NCBI RefSeq assembly: GCF_043641665.1
Contig: NC_092200.1
Location: 2,422,194-2,486,193 of the forward strand
Direction: 5' to 3'
Length of the DNA stretch: 64,000 nt
Source: Enoplosus armatus
Taxonomy: Eukaryota > Chordata > Actinopteri > Centrarchiformes > Enoplosidae
This document shows positions 32,301 to 45,622 of the stretch, one piece after another. The position numbers and the translations under genes were made by a program. Under the pieces are notes generated by a model. That model was not told where the DNA came from and searched no databases. It saw nothing but the letters and a program-made list of their open reading frames with translations. Each line of letters begins with the position of its first letter. Within the stretch, counting starts at the first letter, position 1.

Positions 32301-35300
32301 TCACCTCTTTCCCTGAGTGAGGTGGTCCAGGTCGGACCGCCGTAGGAAGTCGTGACTTTGCAGATGTAGATGAGGTCAGCTTGTCCGTTCAGCCTCTTGA
32401 GGCGGCTGTCCACCGTGTACAGCCCCTGTTTGTCGGCCAGCATGCGCGTCACGGGTCGGAGGTCCTCGAAAGTGGGCGGTTCAGTCGCCCAGGTTACACG
32501 AGGAGCCGGGAAGACATTACGGACGGTGCACTTCATCTCCTCGTAGCCACTCAGCCTCGACAGCTCCAGAGACAGGCCTCGGATGGGTGCTACACACACA
32601 CACACACACACACTAAGACACTCACAGCATGCTAAAATGTTTCCCAGCAGCCCCTGATAATAGACTCTAAATGCCAGGGCCCAGTATAGCCTGACAGCGG
32701 GTGATATCATGCAGATAACATTAGAGCTCTGGTAACAATACAGTACTACCACAAACTGTCTTTAAAAACTTTTTTCTTGACTTTCAAAGTACCCTGACGT
32801 TGCTTTCACTGCAGAGCCTCCTGCGAAGGTAGTAAAGAGAATACTGGCATGGAAGTCTGTGTGCGGAGAGGCTTGAAGTAATTTTGAAGTAATTATGCAC
32901 CTGGCTTTCAGAATAAACGCAGGGAATTATAAAACAAGAGTCTGCAGCCATGCCGGCGCCTCTGAGAGACTTCAGGCACGGCGGTGCTTTGAGCTAAATG
33001 ATAACCATTATCATGTTACCATAGTAACCAAATTATCTCAGGAGTAGTAGTTTTGTTATTATTATTATTCATAAACTCACCTTCCACCTTCACGATGACC
33101 TTTGCGTCGTGTTCGCCCCTCGAGGTGCTCACGTGACACCTGTACGTGCCTCGGTCCTTCAGGCCACTCCCCCTGAGGATCAGCGTGGCGTTGCCGCGGG
33201 AGATCAGGTGCGGGAAAATGGAGGCGCGGCCGGCGATCTGCTCGTGCTCAAAGTGCTCCTCGCTGCTGTCAACGTCGCTGTCGCCGTCATCATCATCATC
33301 ATCGTCGTCATCATCATCGTCGTCACTGTCCCGCGTGAACTTGTACATCACCACGTCCTGTCTGAACCACTCGATGACCTCCTTGCTGCCCGGCTGGAAG
33401 CTGCAGGGGAGAACGCACTCCTCCGAGACGAAGCACGTCACAGTGACGTCTGAAACATGACATGGAGGCTCGAGGTGAGACCACACTGAGGTTTGATCCT
33501 CCTCTGTGTTTACTGGGAATACTGGGAAGTTAGACTAGATATCATCTGTTGTTTTGAGATTACGATGAATGCCTACTTCCTGTCGTGACACCACATTATG
33601 GTGATGATGCTGGTGATTCGTGTGTCCTTGTGACCATGGAAACCTGGTCTGGACCTCTATAACACCTGAGGATGATCCTGGAGGGGAGCACTTGCAGGTG
33701 TCCAGTCCAGCTGGACCTAAAGAAGTAATATACGGACCTGCAAGTTTAGATGTAGGGATCTGGTGTTTGCTAATTGGGTGGAAAGCAAAACCAGGGTCCT
33801 TGTCTTTCTGACCCCTAGCAAAGAAAACTATTGGGAAGTGGAACGTCATCTGGAGTGAACAAGTACATACAGTAGTTACGCTCACCTCTTTGCACATCTG
33901 GAACTAAACACCTGGATAGGGGCTGGACTCTGGCAGGTATACAGATTCTTACACCAGAAACAGCCCTTTGTTTACAAAAACTACATTGGTGGAGGCGTGT
34001 CATTTCAGGGACCTGTGAGACAATTAAATACAGTCCTGGGCGTCCAACTGGAGTAACACATGGCTCAAGTCGGACTGAACGCGGCCTTAGGAGGGCCCCT
34101 GTGTACCCGTTCAGTGCAGCAAGTTCATACTGAATACAGGGCCCGCAACAGACTGCATTGAGACCTGGAAACCAATCAGTACTCCCATGCTGGAATAAAA
34201 CCACTTGGCCGCATGTTTTTGTGGCAATTTAATTTAACTTTATTTGGGAATATGCACCTCGACAAGGAACTTAGCTGATAATTATCAAATTCCAGTTAAT
34301 ACATAGTGATCCAGGAGTCTTTGGCGCAGTTAAGCACACGTTGTACGTCTCTCTGCTGATACCTGGAAGCCTTTGTGTTGTGAGGTCGTTTCCCTTAGTT
34401 GGTTTAGTTTACAGTCTAACAAACAACTCAAGGAAGAAACCTCAGTTATTCTGGCTTCCTTGACACCCACGAGATGGTCACATTTACATCATTATCACCA
34501 CAGAATCGGTGATGAATCATGTTGTAACTCTCTCAATCTGAAACAAAGACGTGGCTTTAAGATTACTTCACAGCGGGCACACAGTGAACTCATCGGACGC
34601 GGGACTTCCCCCTTTATCGCCACACATCCAGGGTGCGGGTGGGTTACTAATCTCAGCGGTGATTAATAGATGGCAGTGATGTTTGTCACACGTATCACAC
34701 CGAACACAGGCAGTCAAACCTTATTCTTGGAAACTACAAGTGGGGAAAAAACTAATTACATGCCTCCCAGTGACATCGTGAGAAGCCGGTCTGATTGAAA
34801 ACAGATACCAGTGACATGATAGAAATATTACCCAACTGTATCAGTGTCGGTACTGTATCTTATAGTATTGGTAACTTGTCTGAGCCTGTGTGTCGTGTCC
34901 TGAATCATACAGATGAATTCATTCCTGTTGTGGATTGGAGCGTACAAATATTTCTTATTGTTAAGATGCACGAGGCAGAAATAATCTCACTGGTTGATTC
35001 AAATGTCAGCGGGCGGAGCCTGAAGGGCCATCAACAAATGCAAAACATAAATATAAATGGATGAATTAGTTAATGATGCTGGAGGTTCAGCAGACTAGTT
35101 AAAGGATAATATTCTGTTTCTTCTTTATTGTCAACAAATCACCATGAAAACCAACAACATGTTGTCTCTCAGTACATTCTGACTTCCTGTCTGTGGCTCT
35201 TCCTACCGAAGACGTAAATCTTTAAAAACGGCTCACAAATATAGGGACTATTTTCAGCGGCGGATGAATCCACATCTGGATTTGTTCCAAGATATATTTG

Positions 35301-37446
35301 TCTAAAGCTGAAATGAGGCTTCAGCAGTCGGTCAAATCAAGTGAGTATCTTTCAAAGTACAAAACTCAGTGCAGAAATATTAACACAAACAGGTCAATTT
35401 GTGCTAAAAAGACTTAATAAACTTTTTTCATTTGACTATTGGAATACATTTTTGCACAAAACAAGATGAGGATTTTACAAAGCCTGTTTCAACATTCACG
35501 AGGGCACCAGACTTTTGTTTCAAGACGGGTTTGACCATTAACCTATCCTTTTAGCCACACCCCAACAGTGATGTCATAGCAGGTGTTTTCCACCAGTTGA
35601 CGGTGCAAAAGGTAAGAAAGGATCCTGTCCAAAGCCTGCACCCAGAACAACTGATTAACCAGGTCCTCAACTCAGGACTCATGTTGGACTTTTGTCAGAT
35701 GTTGTAGTTAAGAGCTTCAAACCTCCCAGTTTCACCTTTTGTCCTCACGGCAACCTTTCTGACACACCTGTCCTTCAGTACTTTCATAAGAAGAGTTTTT
35801 ACTAGCTGTCAAAGGTAAAATACCTACTTTGACATCGCTAATTGGGGGGCGTGGACCGCGTGTAACATGCCTCTTTGATCCCACATGTCGGGGCGTTGAA
35901 TTAACTTTAAGTTTCTAAAGTTAACAGTTCCTAGAAATGTTTGTAAAGCTCTGAACTTCACACCCCTCCACAGCCTCTTCTCAGAAAACCTGTTGGAGCC
36001 AAAACTGGAATCAGATCTTTGGTTTTGCGCCAAAGGGTGTCAGATTATCATGTCTTTGTGCATTTGTTTGCCCGTACTGCATGTATGAGTGCTCGGCAGT
36101 TACTTGCATTGACAACAGATGAATGACTGGAGGGATTAATTGTTGCTTTATCGCCCGAGTGGTTCTTTCATCACCTTCCCCGCCTCTCTGACTGTGTTTT
36201 GACTGACGCTGCCGGCTCATGCTCGCAGCTGTTCCTCTCCTCCTCGCTCTTCTTGTAAATCACATTGACGGCAGCAGAGTAATGACTCAGACCACTGACT
36301 CGCACCTGCACGACGCAGCCGACCCGCCGGTTTACCTGCCCGACGGCCCGGTGACGTGGCGAAATCACCGTCGGCTCCCGTCACACAGTCATGTGACATT
36401 TCGTGACCTTGCAGAAAGTCTTAGCCTTTGTGCTTGAACAAACGGTTTCTTCAAGGTAGCCAACAAAGTGTGAAACATTAACTTCAAACACGCCGTTATT
36501 TAATAAAATAAACAATCCACATACGCACTTCAACTGATAAACAAGCAGATGAGTACTCCTACATGAGATTACAACAGTAGTGATAGCACAATCTTAATGA
36601 CTTTCCAGCCTGAATTCTGTCCAGGAACAAAAACTGAGAGCTCCCTCCAACAGCAGAGTCTTTCCACCAAATCTGACTGAACAACCGTTGGCTGTAAATG
36701 GTCATTGCCTTGACCAAAGTGTCTCTAAACTTAGCTGTGCATGCAGTTTTCCCATGTAGGGGATGAGAACGGAAATACATGCTTTAAATTATGTGGTAAA
36801 AGCATAGGAGCTCCAGATTTTAGGAGTCAAAGAAAAACTGTGGAAGGGATGCTGCTCTTCCTCAGTCTGCAGCCTTTTTTCTGTCCTTGCTGCCATTAAG
36901 TGCCTGTATTTATTTACATTATTAACATATTAAATGTGTCACTTCTCTGCATTTTCACAGCTTTTCTTCATGTCTGTTCCAGATCTCAGCATCGAAGCTA
37001 AATGTTACCTTGACTCTAAGGAATGATGGTCAGAACTCTTAAAAGTAAGACCAGACAGAGTTTTCCTTGAAGTCCAGCTGTTTCACTGCTTTTTCGCTTG
37101 CTGTGGTGGAATATTTCCATCCTGACTTCATACTTGACGTCAGAATTCGGGGGGGAAAAGTTTGACTAAGCCATCTGACTAATATGGTACAGTTCTCTAT
37201 TGCGGAAAGAAAAATCTCACAATCTTGCAACTTTAAAATGCACAGATTATTTCTTCATAAACTGGATCTGTGTATCAGGTTCTGTAAAGAAACCTTTCAG
37301 TCTTTTAATCCCTGTGAGCGTTTCTCTGCTTACGGATCAGTTGCGGCTGCTGGACAAAGAGGCGTTTGTGTCTTACCTGGGGTTTTGTCCTGCGTGGCAA
37401 AGCTGATCCAGAGGAGGAAACAGGCCCAGGTGTGTATCGCTGACAT
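29352..37446 (-). CDS. hhla2-like: divergent HHLA2-like IgV-IgC-IgV membrane protein
   Basis: Seven minus-strand exons with agreeing phases: signal 37,377-37,446, IgV 33,081-33,449, IgC 32,305-32,589, second IgV 31,843-32,169, TM 31,376-31,483, two tail exons 29,789-29,848 and 29,352-29,449. The product is about 438 residues. The signal starts MSAIHTWACFLLWISFA. V1 has ECVLPCSF, NATLILRG and GTYRCHVS, with an acidic insertion between them. IgC has MKCTVRNVFPAPRVTW and LIYICKV; V2 has LTIPCYA and SGSYTCVFS. The helix WWIVGLVIAVLVLALAG is followed by AYLKAK. The tail ends TGTQLT and has no ITIM. It shares domain order and phases with units 2 and 3 but differs widely, so it is an older paralogue, perhaps the true hhla2 orthologue. 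Intron 1 is 3.9 kb. The first tail exon is short and could be alternative. Confidence 0.8.
29923..29966. repeat. 11-bp tandem repeat CCTAATCAACC
   Basis: Four tandem copies of AACCTAATC, in the intron between the TM and tail exons of the divergent Ig gene. A GGTGTGACTG run follows at 30,110-30,142. Confidence 0.85.
30605..30850. repeat. stepwise TAC/GTA-rich MITE copy
   Basis: GTGGTGGAAAATAATAAAGT is followed by many ACTTGAGTA/TACTTAA words, as in the better-bordered copies at 43,621-43,911 and 44,982-45,466. This common teleost repeat has no coding capacity. Confidence 0.6.
33278..33337 (-). repeat. in-frame ATC/GTC trinucleotide run coding poly-Asp
   Basis: On the minus strand this reads GAT/GAC codons, giving thirteen aspartates in a row in the first V domain of the divergent Ig gene, after FTRDS. 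It keeps the reading frame. The corresponding region in units 1-3 has no such insertion. Confidence 0.9.
35106..35330. repeat. dispersed repeat, partner of 26,515-26,980
   Basis: Shares one direct and two inverted blocks with the copy at 26,515-26,980. Confidence 0.5.
36219..36437 (+). other. small open frame with signal-peptide-like start
   Basis: A 72-codon frame starting MLAAVPLLLALLVNHIDG, which looks like a secretion signal, followed by a hydrophilic part with PVYLPDGPVTWRNHR. It lies on the strand opposite to the Ig gene, inside its first intron, in locally GC-richer DNA. No splice partner, promoter or known family was seen. It could be a small secreted peptide, an exon of an unseen gene, or chance; chance is the default. 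Confidence 0.2.
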
Positions 37447-40371
37447 GATTTCCTTTCAGCTACACGCATGTACGACTCAGACACACAGAAACACATGCAG
37501 ACAGGTCTTCAGTCCATACTTCTTTCACTGAGGCGATTTCAGGTGAGGGGATCCACTTTTTTGTTTTCTTCCGGCGGGTTTTTCCTTGGATCTCTCTGGG
37601 TGGTTTGTCACACACACACAAATACAAGGAAAAGGGAAGAGAAAAAGCTTAATTAGAGGCACATTCCTGATGAAATGGACACAGGAAGATATATAAAACG
37701 TGACAGAACATGTGCAGCTTTCCAGGGAAAATTCCGGTTTGATCCTGTGACGAGCAGCGAGGATTTGGCTGTCTTCACTCTCAAACTTCCCTCAAACCAA
37801 AAACATAGAAGTGAGATTTGTGGCTGAAGCCCTGCACTCTTTCATCCACCACAAACTTTTTCTGCTCGGTCATTCCTCTCTGCCATTCCTTCGGCTTATC
37901 CTCCATATCGAGTCCTTCTTTTTTATCTCTCGAGTGGTTTGATAAGAGAAAAGGAAGAGGATACATCTATTGTACACGCACAATAAAACCCTCTCACGTT
38001 ATCGCGACACTATCTTCACTCTCCAAAGCAAACACAGGTGAACTTGGTACCGTACATCTAAGAGCGTCAGGGGATTTGAGGTGTATCCGGCCGCTGATAA
38101 AGCAGTCAACCAGTCTTAAAGGTTAAGGAAGTTTACTAGAGCGTGTTTGAAACACGCAGACGGGAAGGAAAGTGAGTTTCATGGTGATGAAGTGTTGTGA
38201 CGTTTGTTGGCAGGAGGTGAGCCGGGCGTGCAGCGGGTAACATTGTCATCGTCTTCTCGTGTTTACGTTAGATCCTTCCTGCACTGAAGCTGAAGACAAC
38301 TCCCTCTTTAAGTGTTATACAGTGCAGAAGAAGCACAGCATCTCTTATTTACTGCGGATGGCTTTCCGCTGGCTGGAGAAGAAGGGCAGCACTTGGATTG
38401 TTTCCAAATGATTCCTCTGATAAAACAGAGCAACGGTGCAAACACACCAAATGAGAAATGACTTTTGTCTTTGTGTGAGTCCTGCAAAAAAAAAACAAGT
38501 TTATCCACGATGACATTTAACAGATTACTTTTGTCTCTTTGTTCGACGTTTTTTGTGGCTGAAACAAAAAGATCAAATGTTGGAATGCATTGCGGAAAGT
38601 TTCAGGTACATGTGTTGCAAACGTGCATGAAACCAAATGAAAAACAGGTGAACTGAAACCACATCAGCCCCAAAGTGGACTTTTCAGGGTCACATAAGGT
38701 TAGACGAGAGCACATTTCATTACAGTTAAATTTAAAAAACATACAGCAGCAAGAATATAACAAAATCTATAATAAAACTACAACAAGAGGTCAATGAAGA
38801 TTTGTGCAGGGACACGCTGTGTTCACTGTGCTGCCTCTTTTTAACTTTTTAACTCTAACTGAGTTATTAAACCACTAACAATAACTCTTCGACATTATTC
38901 GTCCCAGATTATATTAAACTTAAAAGAAAATGCAACAATAAGTTCACAAACTGACTGTGCTGCCTCTTAAACATACAACACCTTTATAAAGTTCTTATTC
39001 AATATTAATGACACCTTTATTAGATATTATTAAGACATCAACAATAACGCCTTCACCTCAGGCGCACTCAGACCTTATGTCAACCTCAGTGCGTCTCACA
39101 CTGCATGCAGGTAGAATAAATATATATATATATATATTGATTAAAATGCGACAATAAGTCAATGCATATTTGTGCAGGAACACACGTCACTCACTGTGCT
39201 GCATTTAAAACATACAGTTTAAACACCTTCTGTGTTAATAACACATTTATCAGAGTTATTAAGACACTGATAACTCTTTGACCAGCTTATCTTCACCTCA
39301 ACGTGCTTTACATTGAAATTAAATGAATGGAAGCAAAAAGTAACATGCACAGAGGAATATAATGAATAAAATATGAGAAAACACAACAGTAAGTCACACA
39401 CTTCACTCTCTCTGCTGCCTCTAAAACAAACACTAACGAGTTATAATCACCTTGTTTTAACCCACATGGGTTTATAAAAAACAAAAACATCAGTTTCATT
39501 ATATTTACATGTATATTCTTTCAAAATACATATAATTATGTGCAAATTTCCAAATAAGTTGTACACTCAATAGCAGAAACAAGACGATAAATGCATCAAG
39601 CTTAAAGTTGGTCCTGGTAAAAGGTCTTTTTTCTCACCTTAACTTAAATATTTCGTATGTGAACAAATTCAGCCTCTCTACATTTGTTCATATCTACAAA
39701 GTAAATTAATGTTTTTTCATGTTACTAAAGAAATCATTACATAGTTTCCAGTGAAAAGGGAAAACAGGAAAGTCATTGTCTATCACTGAGATGGCACTTT
39801 GTATTATTAATACCGGGTTATTAAGACTCACAGCATTTACTCTTTGACCTCAGGTGCACTCGGAGCTTATCTCAAAACAGCAGCAGTCGAGCTTGAAGCA
39901 GCTTTCATCATTGACCACAAGTGATATCTGACCAGCTGATTACTTTAATGAATGAAATGCATATTTATATAAGTTTAGCTGCTGCTCATCACTTCATGTA
40001 GTTCAGACTAATTATCATTATTAATATTACGTTTAGTAGTTGTAGTAGTTTTAGTATCCTGTAGAAAAGCACTGTATGTAAACAATAAAATGACAGAAAA
40101 AGCGACTTTGTACTCACAGAGGCTCCTGGAAATCAACAGTAAAACATCCCTTGACAACGACAATCACTTTTTATAGACCTGTGAAATCACATGGAGCTGT
40201 TGCAGCACTGAAACCAGCGCCACACGTCAGAGAAAGCTGAGAAAACACTTACAGAGGAGCTCCAGCTCAGATGAAATCCAGGAGAAAGAGGAAGAAGTGA
40301 AGAGCCGAGCCTGTGCCGCCTCCTGAGAGTGTGTTAGCTTGACTGGATCAACAGGTTATTTAGAGAATAGG

Positions 40372-40415
<44 letters not shown>

Positions 40416-40454
40416 AATGGGTGGAGTTTGGTTGTGATTGGCAAAGTCACAAAC

Positions 40455-40496
<42 letters not shown>

Positions 40497-42835
40497 CCTC
40501 CATAGGAGTCAGTGTTTCCTCTGCAGCTCCATCAAATGTCAGCGGGGTTTGCTTTCAAAGTGCAGAGCTGTTTTAGTGCGTGCTGTATACCATGTGCTAT
40601 GTGCTGTATGTCAAACAGCTGAGCTCAAACACACACACACACGTACAGAACTACAGTACAGGATTGGCTAATTAAACGGAGCTGCATCACACGTAAAGGT
40701 TTTATCTGTTAGCATCAGGAGACCTTCCTGTCAGTCGTCTTTACATCATCTTTTAGTCTCGTTCAGTGGTAAAGAAAACAACCGCGGATGCAGATGAGTA
40801 ACCTGTATCTGACCTGGGAAGTTTTGCTGAGTACTTTGTTCTCTTTTTCAGGGAAGCCCAGCCAGTTACTCACATTCACATCTGGAAGCCGGACACCAGT
40901 ATAACCAGCCTGATCCTCTGGCTTCTAAGGCACATGAGTGGTGGCAGTGAGTGCTGCTCTTTCACTTTAAGCTCTTATCTCTTTTTGCATGATTATAACA
41001 ATCTCTGATAAGACTGAAATGGTTGATCTAATAACCAGGAGCTGCATTCTTAACAATCAAAAGAACAAACGTAATGATTGTTTCCACTGTTTCAAACATT
41101 GATGTTTGGTCAGGCAGCAACTAACAGCATAGAGATAAAAAAAGAGAGAGTCATCAACAGACCAAAGAAAATCCAAACAATGCGGGATTATGCTGCTGAT
41201 GAACGACCACTTTTGTGCCCCCCCCCAAATAAAGTAAAGCATCATGCTACAAAACTAAAAAGTAGCTGCTGAGTTTTTACGGAGGATTTCACAATTAGTT
41301 TGTCTTTTAATCGTCATATTCAGAAAAACAAACAAAACAAACAGGGACTTTTCGAACTTAACAGCAGCTTCTCATCTTGCTGCAGTGACATAGAAGTGTA
41401 CTCCAGGGTGTGTCAGTACACTGTGATGTCACTGATGGGTGTGGTTACAGGTGCAACCCATGGCATGTTGAGAGTCACTTAATTTCAACAACTCTGATGG
41501 TGCAAAGAGGAAATTATAACCTGACGAGCCAGATGGTTTGTTACACAGAACCATCTGAGAAGTCGGACAAAAGGGGCGGACGCTTTTAAAAAATACCTGG
41601 CAGGTGATTGGATGAACCATCTGTCTATCACCGTCTAGCTCAAGCTAACCAACCAATCAGATCAACAAAGCACATGAAGGAGAAAACATCTTTTCCATCC
41701 AGGAAAGCCTTCAGTGTTGTTCTTTGCTCTTCTTTCAATGAGGAAATACTCGATATAACTGATGCTGCAGCAGCGTCTATGCTAACCTCTTTAGGTGCCG
41801 GCATTGTTGTTTTCCAACAAACAGTCGCTTCTCGCCGTCCTCAAGTTCCTCGTAGGACACTGATTGGTCGGCTGTAGTTCGGCCACATAACTTGAAGCCT
41901 GGCAACATGGATTGTCACCAAACATGGATGCAACGCCTCAAATTGCATTTTTTGTGTGTGTTTGTATGTAGCAGCTTGGCTTGTTAGGCTGCACATGCAT
42001 GCGTGTTGGGATTGTATCTGCCAGAGGTGTAAACTGAGGAAGGCGCTATATGAAGCTGGATTAGACGCCGCTCGCTCTCCTCCAGCTCGGATTAAACCTT
42101 CGGGCCGATCTTGACGACCTTTTGTTGTTTGAGCTGCTTCCAAAGCCGTGATTGATTTCCCAGCACAAAAATCCCTCTCTCTCTCTACACACACAGGTGG
42201 AGGTGTGCGCTAACTTCATATAATCACACCAGGTGCCTGTTTTTCTATTGTCCCACTGAGAAAATCCTGATTACTGATGGGTTTGTGTGTGTGTGTGACT
42301 GTTTGTAGGTTAGTGAAAGATTGCTGTGGCTGTAGATAAGAGGATTATGGTGGAATTAGTGTCATTCCTCTATCGCCGCGAGGAATAGATTCATATCGAT
42401 TTTAATCAGAGATAGAAAGATCCACAACCCCGCAGATAAAACAGACAGAGACAGACTGCGAGAGAGACAGGCGGAGTGAATGAAGCTGGGGGGACGGCAG
42501 GAGATTCCTGGAGATCACCGCAGCCGGGATGTTCAGCAGGAGACTGAGGAGCTGCACAGACACCTGCTGCAGAGATACATGCATGTGAAGCTACATGTAG
42601 GAACGTATATATACATGCATTTAAGAGAGGACTTCAAGAGATCACTCATGTATTTGTCTTGTTTGGAAGTCTTGCCTACGTTCTGGAGGTCTCTGGTTGA
42701 GGAAACTTCCAGCCACCGTGGGATGTTTGACCAAAACCACCAGCGTTAGTCTGGGCGGTTGAGACGTGGAGCCGGTGGGTCGCTGTGGCCGGGATGCTGG
42801 CGTTGTGTCAGTTGTGGCGGGGAAACCTGTGAAAC
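37447..42835. other. intergenic region between the Ig gene and gabrr3
   Basis: AT-rich sequence with (TA)n at 39,118-39,138, CA runs at 40,376-40,411, 40,457-40,492 and 40,629-40,643, and a C run at 41,220. Two minus-strand GT-donor-like sites follow CCTCT at about 40,125 and 40,250 and could end noncoding first exons of the Ig gene. The stretch 42,400-42,835 is purine-rich and probably contains the gabrr3 leader. No protein-coding gene is supported. Confidence 0.5.
40376..40493. repeat. paired (CA)n microsatellites
   Basis: Two long CA runs (40,376-40,411 and 40,457-40,492) separated by about 45 unique bases. Confidence 0.95.
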
Positions 42836-45585
42836 ATGAAGGTGGACGTGCTGACTTGCCTGGCTCTGGCCGTGGCCAGCCTCGTCGCCATGGTGACCGG
42901 CGGTCGCAGCTCTGGACGCAGGAAGCACAAGGAGGTCTTTCTCGGGGAGAACAGGAAGTTCAAGTTTGGAGGGTGAGACACACACGTTTGTCACAGCTTA
43001 GTGAGACGAGAGGCTGAAAACCACTGAGTCGGTAGTTCAGATGATGAGTTGCATCTTTCTCAAACCTGAATTTAAATTTTATACTCTAATGTTTTCAGGG
43101 CAACAACATCCAACAGACACAGAGCAAGATTAGCATTCAGAGTCGTGAAGTTTAGCGTTATCACACTTAGTTTAGCGTTGGTGCTAACATTTGCTAATTA
43201 GCAATAAACACCAACTGCAGCTGAGGCTGATGGGTACGTAGTTAGTTTTGCAGGTTTTTGGTCATAAACCGAAGTTCTGGACAAATTAAAATGTTGACGT
43301 TAAGAGTTAAGAGTCCTCCAACGATTTAGCGTTATTTAGCTATAAAATTGTTGCACATTTTAAAAAAGGATAAAAGTTTCTGCAGCAGAACCAAAGGCGC
43401 CTTCTTCTTCCTTGTCAAAATCTGGCGCCCACATTACCCACAATGCAACTCGGATTTTCCAGTTTGTTATGGTAGTAACGGCTAATGTAGCCTGGAGCCT
43501 ACAGAGGTTGTCTTGAGGACCCAATGGTGCTTCTTTCAGTAAAAATCACAAGCAGGAAGCTATAGTTTGCATGTAGCTTAGCATTAGCTCTAGGCAGCCA
43601 GTTCAGTACCTCCATATAGTCAGTGGTGAAAAGTACATTTACTAAAGTACTGTACTTTACTTTACCAGTTAGCATTTCCATTTTATGCAACATAATATTT
43701 CTACTCACTACATTTCAGAAGCAACTATTGTACTTTTACTGCTCAATGAGTTCTTTTACTTTTGATACTTTAAGTACATTTTGCTGATTATACATATTTT
43801 TACTTAAGTAAGGTTTTGAATGCAGCACTTTTACTTGTAGTGGAGTATTTTCACAGTGTGGTATTAGTACTTTTACTTGAGTAAATGATCTGAGTACTTC
43901 TTCGACCACTGCCTACACTTTATTGCAGTATTTTCTGAGGCTTGTCAGGAAGCTGTGATTTCATACGTTCCCATGATGGTTCGATTACTTTCACTTCCCT
44001 GTTTCAAATGAAAACCACAAGTGACCTTAAACACTTCTGGTTGGATTATTTTATTTTAAAAGTGAACTCATAGCAAGATCCTTCCCTAAATGTTATTTTA
44101 AGCAGAAAAAAGGTCATTTTTCATTGACTGTGGGGTTATTATTGCTCACAGCAGACGACTGGCCGCTGCACGTTGAAATATTCCAGCTTTTGGCAGAGTG
44201 TGCTCCTCAAACAAGGTTTATTTGTCGAATAGAAAAAAAAAGCAGCTTTCCTGGAGCTTCTGTTGGAAAGAATGAATGAATGAATGCAGCTTCAGTTCTG
44301 TGCATCTCTAACAAGTTGTGTCAGTGAGTAAAATCACTATTAAAACCTTCTATTAAAACATGTAAACACAATAGTGGTGAGCAATAATCATCCTCCTCGG
44401 AAAAATGTTTATTTTAAACACAAATATGGAGAATAACTTACAATTGAAACCACTTGTTAAACATCACCGAAGCGTTGAATTGTAATAATTTTAATTATTT
44501 CGGTTTAGCTTTAGGATAAGAAAGATTCATTTTAAAACAATAAAGAATATAAAGTATATTTGTACTTTGGTGAGGAGGGCGGAGGTGGGAAACAACCCAA
44601 AAGAGAGGAGAAGTTAAGAGTTTCTATGAATTGTAAATATTCAGATTGAGTCTGGTGACGTACTAAAAGTTTTATTTGACGCTCTGTTGTAGACTTTTAA
44701 CTGAGGTGTTGTAATAATATCAACAGCCCTGTATTTCATTACATATTGTACGCAGCACTCATTCAGTCTCTGCAATAAAAGTTTATTAAAATGTTTCCTG
44801 AACTCTGGATTCATTCCAGAGAAACTGTTTGTTGAAGCCACATTTTACTCTTTTGTGAGAAGACAATATAACCTAAATCCAGAGCAAAATGTCCCGGCCT
44901 CGCCCTCATCGCTGACTGACAGGTGATCTGTGGGAAACACATCGCCGAAACAACACGGAGATTAGTGACAGCGAAATGAGTCAGTGGTGGAATGTAACTA
45001 AGAATATTTAAGTACTGTACTACTTAAGTACACATTTCTACTTTTTACTCTTTTTCTACTTTCCACTACATTTATATGACAGCTTTAGTTACCGGTTACT
45101 TTACAAATTAAGATTTTTCCATAAAAACATATGAAGAGTTTATTAAAAAAAGTTTAGAATTAGTAGATTGACAGAAAATGAATTGGCATGTAGATTATTT
45201 TAATAAGTTTGGCTTATTTGTAATAATTTAGAGGTATGGACTGCTTTTACATTAATGCATGATTCATAATAATCTAATGATATAATAAACAGTCACACAG
45301 GACATTTTACTACTTTGAATACTTTAAGTACATTTTCCTGATTATACTTACATACTTTTATTTAAGTAACCTTGTCAATGCAGGAGTTTTACTTGTAACA
45401 GAGTATTTTTACAGTGTGGTATTAGTACTTTTACTGAAGTAAAGGATCTGAATACTTCTTCCAGTGCTAACGAGGTCAAACACATCACAGAGATTTGATA
45501 AATCTGATATATACATATATTCTCAGCTGACTCTGAGCTGAAATGAGTGTTTCTTTAATGGAGACTTGAATTACCAACCATACAG

Positions 45586-45622
<37 letters not shown>

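Larger units (their letters stand above)
33450..37376 (-). other. intron 1 of the divergent Ig gene
   Basis: A long first intron bounded by a GTAAG donor at 37,376 and a TTTCAG acceptor at 33,450. It holds the repeat copy at 35,106-35,330 and a GC-richer stretch near 36,160-36,410 with an antisense open frame. Nothing else with coding character was found. Confidence 0.5.

Noticed and set aside
33815..34204. 129-codon minus-strand open frame in intron 1
   Set aside because: No splice phase fits the Ig gene, and the composition is not protein-like.
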